A stretch of 64,000 nt of DNA from Saccharospirillum sp039982735 (GTDB lineage: Bacteria > Pseudomonadota > Gammaproteobacteria > Pseudomonadales > Natronospirillaceae), in NCBI RefSeq assembly GCF_039982735.1, contig NZ_JBDWXV010000009.1, positions 62,001-126,000 on the forward strand, given 5' to 3'. Below the pieces are notes generated by a model. The model ran no database searches. It was given only the letters and a program-made list of their open reading frames with translations, and was not told the DNA's origin. Of this stretch, positions 26,277 to 35,026 are shown piece by piece (within the stretch, counting starts at the first letter, position 1; the number at the start of each line of letters is the position of its first letter). A program made the position numbers and the translations under genes.

Positions 26277-27599
26277 TCAAATCACATCCCGTAATCGATG
26301 GTACAGCATGCCCAGTGCGAGGATGGGTGAGCGGAATTTTGGGCCGCCGGGGAAGGTGATGTGCTTTACCTTTTCGAAGATATCCAGTCGTTTGCTTTCC
26401 TGGTGAATGCTCTCGGCAATCAGTCGGCCGGCCAGGTGGGTGACGTTGAGGCCGTGGCCGGAATAGGCCTGGGCGTAGTAGACATTGGGTTGCAGTCGGC
26501 CCACCTGCGGGAAGCGGTTGGCGCCGATGCCGATCATGCCGCCCCACTGGTAGTCGATGCGCAGATCTTTGAGGTAGGGGAATACTTTATCCATGTGGGG
26601 TTTCAGTGCTGCTTCTATAGAGGCCGGGTCGCGGCCCGAGTAGTTACACAGGCCACCGAACAGCAGGCGGCGGTCGGCGCTTAGGCGGTAGTAGTCGAGC
26701 GCGACGTTCAAATCGCAGACTGCCATATCCTGCGGCAGCACCTGTTTGGCCTGAGCTTCGGTGAGGGGCTCGGTGGCCATTACGTAGCTTCCCGCCGGCA
26801 GTACCTTCCCGGCCAGAGTGTCGTTCAGGCCCGCCACATAGGCGTTGCCGCACAGCACCAGTCGCTCGGCGCGGACTTCGCCCTGCTCGGTTGTTACACG
26901 CACCTGCGTTCCGTATTGCACCCCGGTAACCAGGCTGTTCTCAAAAATACGCACACCCAGTCCCGCGGCTGCAGCGGCTTCGCCGGTGATCAGGTTCAGC
27001 GGGTGCAAGTGACCGGCGCCATAGTCGACAAGGCCACCAATGTAGCGGTCGGACCCAACCACTTCGTGCATGCGGTCTTTGCCGATGCGTTCAATTTTAT
27101 GGGCGTAACCGGTGGCTTTCAGCTCCTCATAATCGGCGTCCAGGTCTTTGAGATGCCGTGGGCGCAGAGCCAAATCGCAATAGCCCCACTTCAGATCGCA
27201 CTGAATGTTAAACCGGGCGACTCGCTGACGAATGATGTCGACCGATTCATAGCCCATTTGGGTAACGGCGTCGATGCCCTCCTGCCCTAGCGCCTTGCGA
27301 AACGGTTCGAGCCCATGGCCAACACCGCGAATCAATTGCCCACCGTTGCGGCCACTGGCGCCCCAGCCAATGCGTCTTCCTTCCAGTAACACCACCTTGT
27401 AGCCCCGGTCAGCCAGTTCCAACGCGGTATTAACCCCACTAAACCCGCCACCAACAACGCAGACATCGGCCTCGACGGACTCGGTGAGCGTCGGATAACG
27501 AACCTGAGCGTCTGGGTTCGCCGTGGCGGCGTAGTAGGACGCCGGGTGATCATCGGTGTGGGTTTGGGGGTTCAGGTAGGTACTGCGAGTGGCGTGCAT
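26277..27599 (-). CDS. FAD-dependent amine oxidoreductase, gamma-glutamylputrescine oxidase-like
   Basis: A 440-residue DAO-superfamily flavoprotein with the dinucleotide motif VCVVGGGFSGVNTALELADRG, the PuuB-like WGASGRNGGQLIRGVGHG, and C-terminal QWGGMIGIGANRFPQVG and YAQAYSGHGLNVTHLAGRLIAE. It probably oxidises a polyamine-derived or similar secondary amine. A TATAAT (minus strand, 27616-27621) lies 17 bases before the ATG, which would give a very short leader; no ribosome site is visible. The neighbouring divergent cupin regulator resembles PuuR, supporting a putrescine role. Confidence 0.88.
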   Translation of the reverse strand: MHATRSTYLNPQTHTDDHPASYYAATANPDAQVRYPTLTESVEADVCVVGGGFSGVNTALELADRGYKVVLLEGRRIGWGASGRNGGQLIRGVGHGLEPFRKALGQEGIDAVTQMGYESVDIIRQRVARFNIQCDLKWGYCDLALRPRHLKDLDADYEELKATGYAHKIERIGKDRMHEVVGSDRYIGGLVDYGAGHLHPLNLITGEAAAAAGLGVRIFENSLVTGVQYGTQVRVTTEQGEVRAERLVLCGNAYVAGLNDTLAGKVLPAGSYVMATEPLTEAQAKQVLPQDMAVCDLNVALDYYRLSADRRLLFGGLCNYSGRDPASIEAALKPHMDKVFPYLKDLRIDYQWGGMIGIGANRFPQVGRLQPNVYYAQAYSGHGLNVTHLAGRLIAESIHQESKRLDIFEKVKHITFPGGPKFRSPILALGMLYHRLRDVI

Positions 27600-27697
27600 A
27601 AAGGGATGGCCGTCAATTATAATCGTCGAATGTTCGGTATTTTTGACACACTTCGAGCGTTTTTACAACTCCCGTTTCAAAGCTGGCAACTTACCGA

Positions 27698-27881
27698 GTG
27701 CCAGGGGCCGGGTAGGCCTATCCGGGGTAGTCCGCAACATGAACTAAAACGCCAGGAGCGTTTTAGCATGAGCGAAGCGAGCCCGACGGGTGAATCCCAT
27801 GGAAGGGATTCATATCATGCGGTCTAGGCCCCATGGACGGGTTTACGCCGCCCCCGTATAGGCCTACCCGGTGCCTGACAC
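27698..27881 (+). repeat. GGA-hairpin palindromic repeat, copy 3, with a structured insertion
   Basis: Arms 27698-27727 and 27852-27881 pair over 30 positions with three or four interruptions. The 3' inner hairpin is GGC-CCC-ATGGAC-GGG, then TTTAC, then GCC. In hairpin 1 the hexaloop is replaced by about 70 bases that themselves fold: CTAAAACGC-CAGGA-GCGTTTTAG (27744-27766) and GAATCCC-ATGGAA-GGGATTC (27792-27811), again exposing GGA. The element lies in the 452-bp spacer between the oxidase gene and its regulator. Confidence 0.85.
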
Positions 27882-28051
27882 GGACCAGTGCCTCCAAGCC
27901 AACCCAAACGCCAAAACGTGAGTTTTAAATAGGCATACCGCACGGTTGCCAGTATTTGCTACACTCTGTAAAAAATAATGAATGCCCGGCGTCAGGTGTC
28001 TTATCATGCCGCTTTCGATTGAATAATGCTCGTTACCGGAGGAAGCAACCC

Positions 28052-28600
28052 TTGGATGTGGGTGAACGACTCAAAGTTATACGCAAACAGAAAGGCCTGT
28101 CGCAGCGCGAGCTGGCCAAGCGCGCCGGTGTTACCAACAGCACCATTTCGATGATCGAAAAGAACAGTGTTAGCCCCAGTGTCGGCTCGCTGAAGAAAGT
28201 GCTGCAAGGCATTCCGATGTCACTGGTCGAGTTCTTTGCCGAAGAGGCGGAGGCCGATGCCAGCCAACCAGTGGTGTACAGCCCGGATGAATTCATGGAT
28301 CTGTCGGTCAACGATGTCAGCATGAAGCTGGTGGGCAAGGCCTATGGCCGCCGCGCCCTGGCCTTTATGATCGAAACCTACGAACCCGGTTCCGATACCG
28401 GAGCCGACCTCTACGTGCATGAAGGCGAAGAAGCGGGCCTGGTCATCAGCGGCCGCTTTGAGTTGACCGTGGGCACCGAGGTGTACGAGCTGAAAACTGG
28501 CGATGCCTATTATTTCGACTCGACCCGGCCGCACCGCTTTCGAAACCCGTTTGATGAACCCTGCCAGATCGTTTCGGCGACTACACCCGCCAATTTCTAA
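28052..28600 (+). CDS. PuuR-like regulator: XRE HTH plus cupin
   Basis: A 182-residue protein: HTH (LKVIRKQKGLSQRELAKRAGVTNSTISMIE) then a cupin_2 domain (ADLYVHEGEEAGLVISGRFELTVG; DAYYFDSTRPHRFRNP). I chose the TTG at 28052 because GGAGGA at 28038-28043 is eight bases before it; the longer frame from 27956 has no such site. PuuR represses putrescine-use genes in enteric bacteria; the adjacent divergent oxidase makes this the likely role here. Confidence 0.88.
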   Translation: MDVGERLKVIRKQKGLSQRELAKRAGVTNSTISMIEKNSVSPSVGSLKKVLQGIPMSLVEFFAEEAEADASQPVVYSPDEFMDLSVNDVSMKLVGKAYGRRALAFMIETYEPGSDTGADLYVHEGEEAGLVISGRFELTVGTEVYELKTGDAYYFDSTRPHRFRNPFDEPCQIVSATTPANF

Positions 28601-28687
28601 ATCACCCAAACCTCCACCGCCGTTTTTAATGGTCTATTCTGGTTCGTGTAGCGAATAACTCGCTACACCCGGATGGAGGTACCTGTG

Positions 28688-29251
28688 ATGCACTGCGTCC
28701 GACACACCCACTGGACCTGGCTGATGGCCGCGATATTGTGGCTCACAACCGGCGTAAATGCCGACCAGAATGACGAACGACTCGACCCCCTTTTCGATGA
28801 ACTGCAATCCTCACCCGGGGTTAACGTCTCCTCGGTGATTGAACAGCAAATCTGGGTGCTGTGGAGCCGGGGGCCAACAGATGAAGCAACCCGGCAGTTG
28901 CGCCGGGGCGTTCGCGCCATGCAGCGCGGTGAATTTGATGATGCCCTCGGGATGTTCGACCAGCTGATTGACGAAGAACCCGAGTTCGCCGAAGCCTGGA
29001 ACAAACGGGCCACCCTGCACTACCTGCGCGGCGACATCAGTCAGTCGATGGCCGATATTGAACAGACACTGACGCTTGAACCCCGACATTTTGGTGCCCT
29101 GGCCGGGCTAGGGTCGATTTTCGCGCGTCTGCAGCAACCGGCCGCAGCGATACGGGCCTACGAACAGGTGCTGGATATCTACCCACAATCTACCCAAAGC
29201 CAGCGCAACCTCGAGCGTTTGCGCCAGGAGATAGAGGGACGGGCCATCTGA
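28688..29251 (+). CDS. Exported TPR protein
   Basis: A 187-residue protein: signal peptide (WTWLMAAILWLTTGVNADQ), then about three tetratricopeptide units (RAMQRGEFDDALGMFDQLIDEEPEFAEAW; LHYLRGDISQSMADIEQTLTLEPRHFGAL; LQQPAAAIRAYEQVLDIYPQ). GGAGG at 28675-28679 supports the ATG at 28688. Probably a periplasmic interaction scaffold. No operon partner. Confidence 0.85.
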   Translation: MHCVRHTHWTWLMAAILWLTTGVNADQNDERLDPLFDELQSSPGVNVSSVIEQQIWVLWSRGPTDEATRQLRRGVRAMQRGEFDDALGMFDQLIDEEPEFAEAWNKRATLHYLRGDISQSMADIEQTLTLEPRHFGALAGLGSIFARLQQPAAAIRAYEQVLDIYPQSTQSQRNLERLRQEIEGRAI

Positions 29252-29377
29252 GCCGCTGTTCATCCAGATTGACGGTTTTACGGGGGCTGGGCATCCGTTT
29301 GGCGCCCGGCAATGGTAGTGTCATATGAAACAGCTATGCTTAGTGCTCACGCTAACTGCACGTGGGGGGTACATCGT

Positions 29378-29614
29378 ATGCTGACACCCTTACCGGATAT
29401 GACCACGCTATTCGACCAACTGGGGCTCGACAGCAGCCAGGACGCCATAGAAGCCTTCTTCCGGCACCATCATCTCGGGCAGGATGAAGATGTTTCCGAG
29501 GCGGACTTTCTAAGCTTCGAACAACGTCTGACGCTGACCCGGATGCGCGATGACGACGCCGAATGGGCTGAGCTGGTCGATACCATGGAATCCCTGCTGC
29601 ACAAGAATTCGTAA
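29378..29614 (+). CDS. DUF2789 family small protein
   Basis: A 78-residue protein with the DUF2789 pattern (MTTLFDQLGLDSSQDAIEAFFRHHHLG; FLSFEQRLTLTRMRDDDAEWAELVDTMES). The start at 29378 follows a G-run (29364-29369). Family function unknown. It is followed closely by a small acetyltransferase gene. Confidence 0.85.
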   Translation: MLTPLPDMTTLFDQLGLDSSQDAIEAFFRHHHLGQDEDVSEADFLSFEQRLTLTRMRDDDAEWAELVDTMESLLHKNS

Positions 29615-29635
29615 CCCGTTTTGCAGGAGCTCGCT

Positions 29636-29893
29636 ATGCCTGATGTTCAGCATCAGCCCGAACACCACCGTTTTGTAATCGAGATGGACGGTGAAACGTC
29701 GTCACTGACGTATCACCACCCCCAGGGCTCTAGCCAGGTCGATTTCGACCATACGTTCGTGCCACCCGCACTGCGTCACCATGGCCTGGCGCGTCAACTG
29801 GTCGATACCGGGCTTGCCTGGGCCAGGGAGCAGGGCTACGACATTCACGCCTCCTGCAGCTATGTGGATGCGGTGATAAAGCGCGGTGGTTAA
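29636..29893 (+). CDS. Small GNAT-like N-acetyltransferase (YjdJ type)
   Basis: An 85-residue protein of the short Gcn5-related group: FVIEMDGETSSLTYHH, VDFDHTFVPPALRHHGLARQLVDTGLAWAREQGYDIHASCSYVDAVI. The RHHGLA segment is the acetyl-CoA pyrophosphate loop. GGAG at 29626-29629 supports the ATG at 29636. Substrate unknown. Its stop overlaps the convergent ligB-like stop. Confidence 0.88.
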   Translation: MPDVQHQPEHHRFVIEMDGETSSLTYHHPQGSSQVDFDHTFVPPALRHHGLARQLVDTGLAWAREQGYDIHASCSYVDAVIKRGG

Positions 29894-30729
29894 GACGGCT
29901 CAAGCAACATCAGCCCGGCTCCGGTGTTGGAGACCGGAATGTGATAGTTCTGGTGCAACAACTTGACGTCACCTTCCAGCGCACCCCGCATCGCCAGCCA
30001 CATGGCCAGCTCAACGCCCTGGGCACCGGCCGTTTCGGTCAGATCGGCGTTGGTATAACCCAGCAACGCCTCCGGGCTCGTCACCAGCTTGTCCATGCAG
30101 TACAGGTCAAACTCCCTGTTGATGAAGCCGGCGCGGGCACCATCTAGCTGGTGTGACAGTCCACCGGTACCCAGAACAACCACCTTCTCATCGCTGTCCC
30201 ACGACTGAATCGCCCGCCCGATCGACTGACCCAGCTTGTAAGACCGGGACGGCTTGGGCATGGGGTGCCGTTCGCAGTTAATGGCAACGGGAATCACCTT
30301 GATCTTGCGGTATTCCTCGTTCGGCCACAGCAGCGTCATGGGCACGGTGAGTCCATGGTCAACCCGCAATTCCTGGCAGACGGTGACATCGAATTCGTCT
30401 TCTATCAGGTTGTTGATGATGTGCCAGGCAAGCTCGGTTTCACCGGTGATGGGGGCTATGGGTTGAATGCCCCAGCCTTCGTCGGCATTGGTATATTCCG
30501 GTGCCGCTCCAATGGCAAAGGTCGGCTTCTTGTCGAGAAAGAACGACAAACCATGATCGTTGTAAAACACCACAGCGATATCCGGTTGCTGCTCGTTCAG
30601 CCAGTTCCGAACCGGCGGATAGGCATCGAAAAAGTCTTTCCAGTAAGGCGTTTGTTCCAGCCCCTGGTCCATGGCTTTGCCAATGGCCGGGATGTGTGAT
30701 GTGCCGACGGCACCGATGATCTTAGCCAT
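29890..30729 (-). CDS. ligB: Extradiol ring-cleavage dioxygenase beta subunit (LigB-like)
   Basis: A 279-residue class III extradiol dioxygenase catalytic subunit: GTSHIPAIG with the first iron His, FYNDHGLSFF with the second, VDHGLTVPM, and GTGGLSHQLDG. The nearest characterised function is protocatechuate 4,5-cleavage. The alpha subunit lies 2 bp upstream. vanAB 9 kb away would supply protocatechuate from vanillate, but later enzymes of the meta-cleavage path are not in the window. Confidence 0.88.
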   Translation of the reverse strand: MAKIIGAVGTSHIPAIGKAMDQGLEQTPYWKDFFDAYPPVRNWLNEQQPDIAVVFYNDHGLSFFLDKKPTFAIGAAPEYTNADEGWGIQPIAPITGETELAWHIINNLIEDEFDVTVCQELRVDHGLTVPMTLLWPNEEYRKIKVIPVAINCERHPMPKPSRSYKLGQSIGRAIQSWDSDEKVVVLGTGGLSHQLDGARAGFINREFDLYCMDKLVTSPEALLGYTNADLTETAGAQGVELAMWLAMRGALEGDVKLLHQNYHIPVSNTGAGLMLLEPS

Positions 30730-30731
30730 AG

Positions 30732-31076
30732 TCAGTCTCCCGCCCGTACCAGCTTTTCTTTGAATGCTTCTGTGCTCATCCCCGTTTGCAAACCACCGAC
30801 GTCCTGAACCGACAAGCCCAGCAAGCCCGCGAATTTCGCCAGATAATAAATACTGCCGCCGAGTTCCAGCAGGCGCAGAATATCGCGTTTGAGAATGGCT
30901 GCTTTCTGTTCGTTGGTCAGCCCAAACCGATCACAATAAGCGGCTTCGTCCGCTTTAAAGGCTTCACGGGAACTGGCCTCATTGAAGGAGTAACACATCT
31001 TGTTCAGGTTATAGCCCTGAGTGGCTTTGGGACCATCAAAGGTGACGGTATCCAGCGGGTTCCTGGCGGCATTCAT
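30732..31076 (-). CDS. ligA: Extradiol dioxygenase alpha subunit (LigA-like)
   Basis: A 114-residue LigA-type small subunit (YNLNKMCYSFNEASSREAFKADEAAYCDRFGLTNEQ; GGSIYYLAKFAGLLGLSVQDV). The start at 31076 has GAGG eight bases before it; a longer frame to 31112 lacks one. It caps the active site of the beta subunit. A perfect FNR-type box is centred about 69 bp upstream of the start. Confidence 0.88.
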   Translation of the reverse strand: MNAARNPLDTVTFDGPKATQGYNLNKMCYSFNEASSREAFKADEAAYCDRFGLTNEQKAAILKRDILRLLELGGSIYYLAKFAGLLGLSVQDVGGLQTGMSTEAFKEKLVRAGD

Positions 31077-31138
31077 GGGGGTATCCTCTGGCTGCCTGAC
31101 GTTGTTGGCCAAAGGTAGCGCTTACCGGGCTCAAAAAA

Positions 31139-31152
31139 TTGATCCTGATCAA
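31139..31152 (-). promoter_or_regulatory. FNR/ANR-type box upstream of ligAB
   Basis: TTGAT-CCTG-ATCAA is a perfect match to the TTGAT-N4-ATCAA consensus. It lies between ligA (minus strand) and a gene-free stretch, so ligAB is the only gene pair it could control. Oxygen-dependent ring cleavage being placed under an oxygen-responsive regulator is plausible. Confidence 0.6.
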
Positions 31153-31469
31153 TAACTGGGCGGTGTTAAACTCAGACAGTACGTTCGCATTATTGCAACG
31201 ACCATGGGCATTACCAGTAATCGTTCCACCCTCTGAATCCAGGCCTCGGGTACTCACAACGGGTTACTGGATGCCCGGTGTGTCTGGAGAGGTTGTCGCT
31301 TTCAACCTAATCTTGAGCAATGGAACGAAAAGCTGAGCCCGCTGAAAAAATCTCAATGAACAACCAACAGGTTATCTCTTGAATAGCACTTTACCTGGGT
31401 TTCATCGGTATGACCCTTCACAGAGTCAAAGACGAAGTGCAACGATTCGTGAATTTCCATGGATTGCCA
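31153..31469. other. Gene-free spacer between ligA and the sugar transporter
   Basis: Nothing firm is encoded here. A 35-codon minus-strand frame (31353-31460, MEIHESLHFVF at its start) follows the permease stop by 9 bp but lacks a convincing ribosome site. No terminator hairpin with a U-tract is visible. Confidence 0.5.
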
Positions 31470-32336
31470 CTAACCCTTGACCCCGGTCGAAGCAATGCTG
31501 GAGATAAATGCTTTTTGCAACGCCAGGTAAAATGCCAGTACAGGCAAAGTAATCAATGACAGATAGGCCATGATTTCTCCCCAGGCTGTATTCATTTGGA
31601 AAAAATACTGCAGTCCCACCATGACCGGTCGGTACTGATCGGATTGGGTCGTCATCAATGGCCAGAGGTATTGATTGTACATCACCAGGAACTTCAGGAT
31701 GGCTGCGGTAGCGATAATCGGCCCCGACAAAGGCAATATAATTCGCGCGTATATCTGGAACCAGGTAGCGCCGTCGACGCGTGCCGCTTCAACAATCTCG
31801 CCCGGTAAATCCTTGAAATACTGGACAAACAAAAAGATCGTCAGTGCATCCGCCAAAAAGGGAATGATCTGTACTTGATAACTGTTCATCCAACCAATCT
31901 CGAAGCCGTCCAGCCCAATCCAGGGTAAATTGTTAACCAGCATTAACATCGGAATGGCAATCGTTTCGAAAGGAACAATAAACGTCGCAAGAATGATGGA
32001 AAACAACACCGACTTTCCCCAGAAATTTAGAAACACAAAGGCAAAAGCAGCCATCGAACAGAGAAACAGCGACAACACCAAAGTACTGGCCGTAACAAAC
32101 AACGAATTGAAGACAAACCGGACTATTGGTACCCGCTCCCACGCTTCGCGGTAGTTGTCCAGCGAGATATCACCTACCGGTAAAAAAGCGCGAATGGAGG
32201 TACTGTCCTGCAGTAACTGCAAGTCCGGTTTTAACGAGGACACCACCATGAACACGACCGGGAAGATAAAAATCAATGCCACCCAGATAAGCAGTAAGTA
32301 ACGCACGGCCAATGAGAGCTTGGAGTAACGATCCAT
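31470..32336 (-). CDS. Sugar ABC transporter permease, MalG type
   Basis: A 288-residue inner-membrane permease with six hydrophobic segments and the EAA coupling loop EAARVDGATWFQIYARIILPLSGP. Its start overlaps the stop of the upstream permease. With the binding protein and the MalF-type permease it forms a CUT1 carbohydrate importer. No ATPase gene follows. Confidence 0.93.
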   Translation of the reverse strand: MDRYSKLSLAVRYLLLIWVALIFIFPVVFMVVSSLKPDLQLLQDSTSIRAFLPVGDISLDNYREAWERVPIVRFVFNSLFVTASTLVLSLFLCSMAAFAFVFLNFWGKSVLFSIILATFIVPFETIAIPMLMLVNNLPWIGLDGFEIGWMNSYQVQIIPFLADALTIFLFVQYFKDLPGEIVEAARVDGATWFQIYARIILPLSGPIIATAAILKFLVMYNQYLWPLMTTQSDQYRPVMVGLQYFFQMNTAWGEIMAYLSLITLPVLAFYLALQKAFISSIASTGVKG

Positions 32337-33493
32337 TAGTTCTTCTCCCGGGTCAGGTAACGTTGGAACAGCGAAATCGCTAGCACAAATACAAACAGCA
32401 CTACTGACAGCGCTGAACCACCAGCGATATCCTGTTTGCCGTAGCCTCGCTGCACAGCCTGATAGACCAACGTTTGGGTGCTGTCGAGCGGGCCGCCCCG
32501 GGTCATAACATCTACCTGAGCAAAGAGCGCAAAGGCTTGCATGGTGATTACCACCATGACCAGAATGGCCGTGTTACGCAGGCCGGGCCAAGTCACATAA
32601 CGGAACGTCTGCCAGCCATTGGCGCCGAGCTGCGTTGCCGCCTCATACAGCTCTTTGGGTATGGTTTGCAGACCTGATAACCAAATCACCATGTGAAACC
32701 CTACGGCCTGCCAGATCGACATCGCCATAATGGACCCCAGCGCGGTATCGGGGTTGCCCAGCCAGTCCACCGGCTTAAAAGCCCCGAAGGTGACAAATTG
32801 CAACAGGCTGTTAAGCAGTCCGTTTTCACCATCGTAGATAAAGCGCCATAGAAAAGAGATCACAACGATGGAAATGACCACTGGCATGAAATAGATCGCT
32901 CGAAATACGTTCACCCCTCTCAATTTTTGGTTGATCATCAGCGCCAGCAGCAATGCAATAAACGCCTGGGTCGGTGCCACAATGCTGACAAACAGAACGG
33001 TGTTCACCAGGGCTTTCATAAACACGACATCGGAAGCTAATACCACGAATTGACTGTCGTTAAACCAGGGCAGGGTTAGCCAGCGACGCTTGCCATCCAG
33101 GTTGGGATAATCCGGGTTGTTGCGTGTGAATTGACGCAAGCGGGGAAATTGAGTTTCACCATCTTCTACCACAACGGCACCACTGACATCCCGTTCGGGC
33201 TCCAGTACGAAAGTGCTCAGCCCGAGCATGTCCTGAAAGTTGTCCAGGCCCACCCATTCGGTTTCATTAGGCGACATCAACCGCTGGTTGGTAAACGACA
33301 GAATGAACGCCAAAAGGAAAGGAATGACCAGGAACAACGTGATCAAACTAAACGCAGGAAACGCCATCAACCAACCGGCAAGGTTTTGCTTGTTAAAACC
33401 GGATTTATTGACCTTAACTGTCCTTTCCCCGGACAACGCCGCCCCCTCAGGGGCAGCTGTCGTGTCGGTGAATGTAGACTTAACGGTATCCAT
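32336..33493 (-). CDS. Sugar ABC transporter permease, MalF type
   Basis: A 385-residue permease from the start at 33493, overlapping the binding-protein gene by 14 bp; the open frame extends upstream only through that gene. The EAA loop is YEAATQLGANGWQTFRYVTWPGL. A large periplasmic insert of about 80 residues follows the first membrane segment, with an internal DGKRRWLTLPWF stretch, as in MalF-type subunits. Confidence 0.9.
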   Translation of the reverse strand: MDTVKSTFTDTTAAPEGAALSGERTVKVNKSGFNKQNLAGWLMAFPAFSLITLFLVIPFLLAFILSFTNQRLMSPNETEWVGLDNFQDMLGLSTFVLEPERDVSGAVVVEDGETQFPRLRQFTRNNPDYPNLDGKRRWLTLPWFNDSQFVVLASDVVFMKALVNTVLFVSIVAPTQAFIALLLALMINQKLRGVNVFRAIYFMPVVISIVVISFLWRFIYDGENGLLNSLLQFVTFGAFKPVDWLGNPDTALGSIMAMSIWQAVGFHMVIWLSGLQTIPKELYEAATQLGANGWQTFRYVTWPGLRNTAILVMVVITMQAFALFAQVDVMTRGGPLDSTQTLVYQAVQRGYGKQDIAGGSALSVVLFVFVLAISLFQRYLTREKN

Positions 33494-34763
33494 TGTTCTT
33501 TTCCAGGTCGTCATTGATGGCGTCGGTTGCTGCATCCAGCGTATCGGCAACGTCGGCACCATTGGCAAGGTCACGCAGCGCCTTCTCGAATTCGAGAGAG
33601 GCCACGCCGTATCCCGGTGTGATAACGCGATTGCGTGCCTGTTCATTGCTCAGTTCGTAAAAGACCTCAAGATCACCGCCTGCTGCGTAGTCGCTGGTCA
33701 TTGTTGCCGCACTTTCAGTGGCTGGAATCAGACCGGTGGTATTGGAGAAAGCTGCCACGTATTTGTCTTTCAGTGCAAACTGGATAAACGCGTTGGCGCC
33801 TTCCTGCTTGTCGGACGATTTGGTCACCGCAAACTGCCAGGAACCAGAGCCGATAAAGGACCCTTCGCCCATATCCGGTGCGGGTAGAAGCAGTAGATCG
33901 TCGCCAAATTGCGCTAACGCGGCTGGTGCCGCCCAGTTACCATTCCACTGCAAGGCGTAATCACCATTCAGGAAACCGGTCTCTCGGTCACCGCCATCCT
34001 GTGACGTGCCTGGCGTCCACTCCTGCTCAAACAGCATTTGCCACCACTCGCCGAATTCAATACCGGCGCTGCCATTCAATACGCCTTCGGCTGTTGGCAC
34101 TGAGGGGTCCATCAGGTCGCCGCCAAAACTGTGCAGGAAAGGACCAAAGGCGTATGAATACCACTCCCCTGTCGAAGCCATTCCCAGATCCAGCGGGTAT
34201 TTGAAGTCACCGCTGGCATCGAGATTTGCCAGCGCGCTATTGAATTCATCCTTGGTCCAGGGGCTTTCGAGCGTTGGAATTCGGATGTTGTGCTTCTCCA
34301 GGACCGAACGACGCGCAAACATGGCAACCGCGGCGTCCCAAAAGCCGATGGAGTAAAGCTCGCCCTCATACCGGCCGATCGTACCAGGCAGAAACCCTGC
34401 CAACTGGTCTTCCTGTATATCCAACGGTGCCAGGTATCCGGACCAGGCCCAGTTCGGCATGACTGGAGCATCCACATCGAGGATATCCGGCAGATTATCC
34501 GATAGACCGGCTGCGACGATGGACGAGTTGTAAGAGTTCTGAGGGAAAGACTGAATTTCAACTGCCCAGTCATTCTGGCTAGCATTGAAGTCGCTGATAA
34601 TGGAGCCGAGAACTTCCATTTCGGCCGGGTTCCCGGCGCCGTGGTACCACAGGCTCAGTGTTTCGGTAGCGACTGCGGAACAGGATACGGACGCAGCCAT
34701 TGCTGCCAGTGCGATGCGCTTCATGGCTGAAGCACTCTGCTGCTTGCTGAACGTGTTTGTCAT
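33480..34763 (-). CDS. Sugar ABC transporter substrate-binding protein
   Basis: A 427-residue cluster-B binding protein: signal peptide (MKRIALAAMAASVSCSAVATET), LSLWYHGAGNPAEMEVL, GDYALQWNGNWA near the middle. The start at 34763 follows AAGGTG; the further upstream ATG lies in the operator region. The neighbouring hydrolase suggests a fructan- or arabinan-derived oligosaccharide as substrate. Confidence 0.9.
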   Translation of the reverse strand: MTNTFSKQQSASAMKRIALAAMAASVSCSAVATETLSLWYHGAGNPAEMEVLGSIISDFNASQNDWAVEIQSFPQNSYNSSIVAAGLSDNLPDILDVDAPVMPNWAWSGYLAPLDIQEDQLAGFLPGTIGRYEGELYSIGFWDAAVAMFARRSVLEKHNIRIPTLESPWTKDEFNSALANLDASGDFKYPLDLGMASTGEWYSYAFGPFLHSFGGDLMDPSVPTAEGVLNGSAGIEFGEWWQMLFEQEWTPGTSQDGGDRETGFLNGDYALQWNGNWAAPAALAQFGDDLLLLPAPDMGEGSFIGSGSWQFAVTKSSDKQEGANAFIQFALKDKYVAAFSNTTGLIPATESAATMTSDYAAGGDLEVFYELSNEQARNRVITPGYGVASLEFEKALRDLANGADVADTLDAATDAINDDLEKNNGYR

Positions 34764-34812
34764 GGCATTACACCTTAGATTGTTGTTGTAATTGCAGTTT
34801 GATCGTCTCAAA

Positions 34813-34868
34813 TGACAATGTTGTCAATTTGTGGGGCTATTTTTACCCCTCCAATGACATTGTTGTCA
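34813..34868. promoter_or_regulatory. Twin LacI-type operators between transporter and regulator
   Basis: TGACAA-TG-TTGTCA (34813-34826) and TGACAT-TG-TTGTCA (34855-34868) are near-identical inverted repeats, 42 bp apart (four helical turns). They lie 50-105 bp before the binding-protein start, with related half-sites near 34967 (TTGACAAT) and 35007 (CGTTGTCA) before the regulator. This suggests repression of both divergent units by the LacI protein. Confidence 0.75.
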
Positions 34869-35026
34869 ATTGGAAAATGTTTCAGTTTGTAATTCCGACA
34901 ACTCGATTACTTGGGATAGGTATCATAGGGCAGTTAGCCTATACGAGCTAAGTTATGCAGGTCTGTTGACAATCTGCTGGCTTTGCATAAACATGGCAAT
35001 GTCTAACGTTGTCATCAGAGAGTTAT

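Noticed and set aside
31353..31460. 35-codon minus-strand frame after the sugar permease
   Set aside because: No convincing ribosome site, no family, and it lies in an otherwise featureless spacer.
33494..33646. Longer MalF-type permease starting at 33646
   Set aside because: The extension is the shifted frame of the binding-protein gene and has no membrane or family features.
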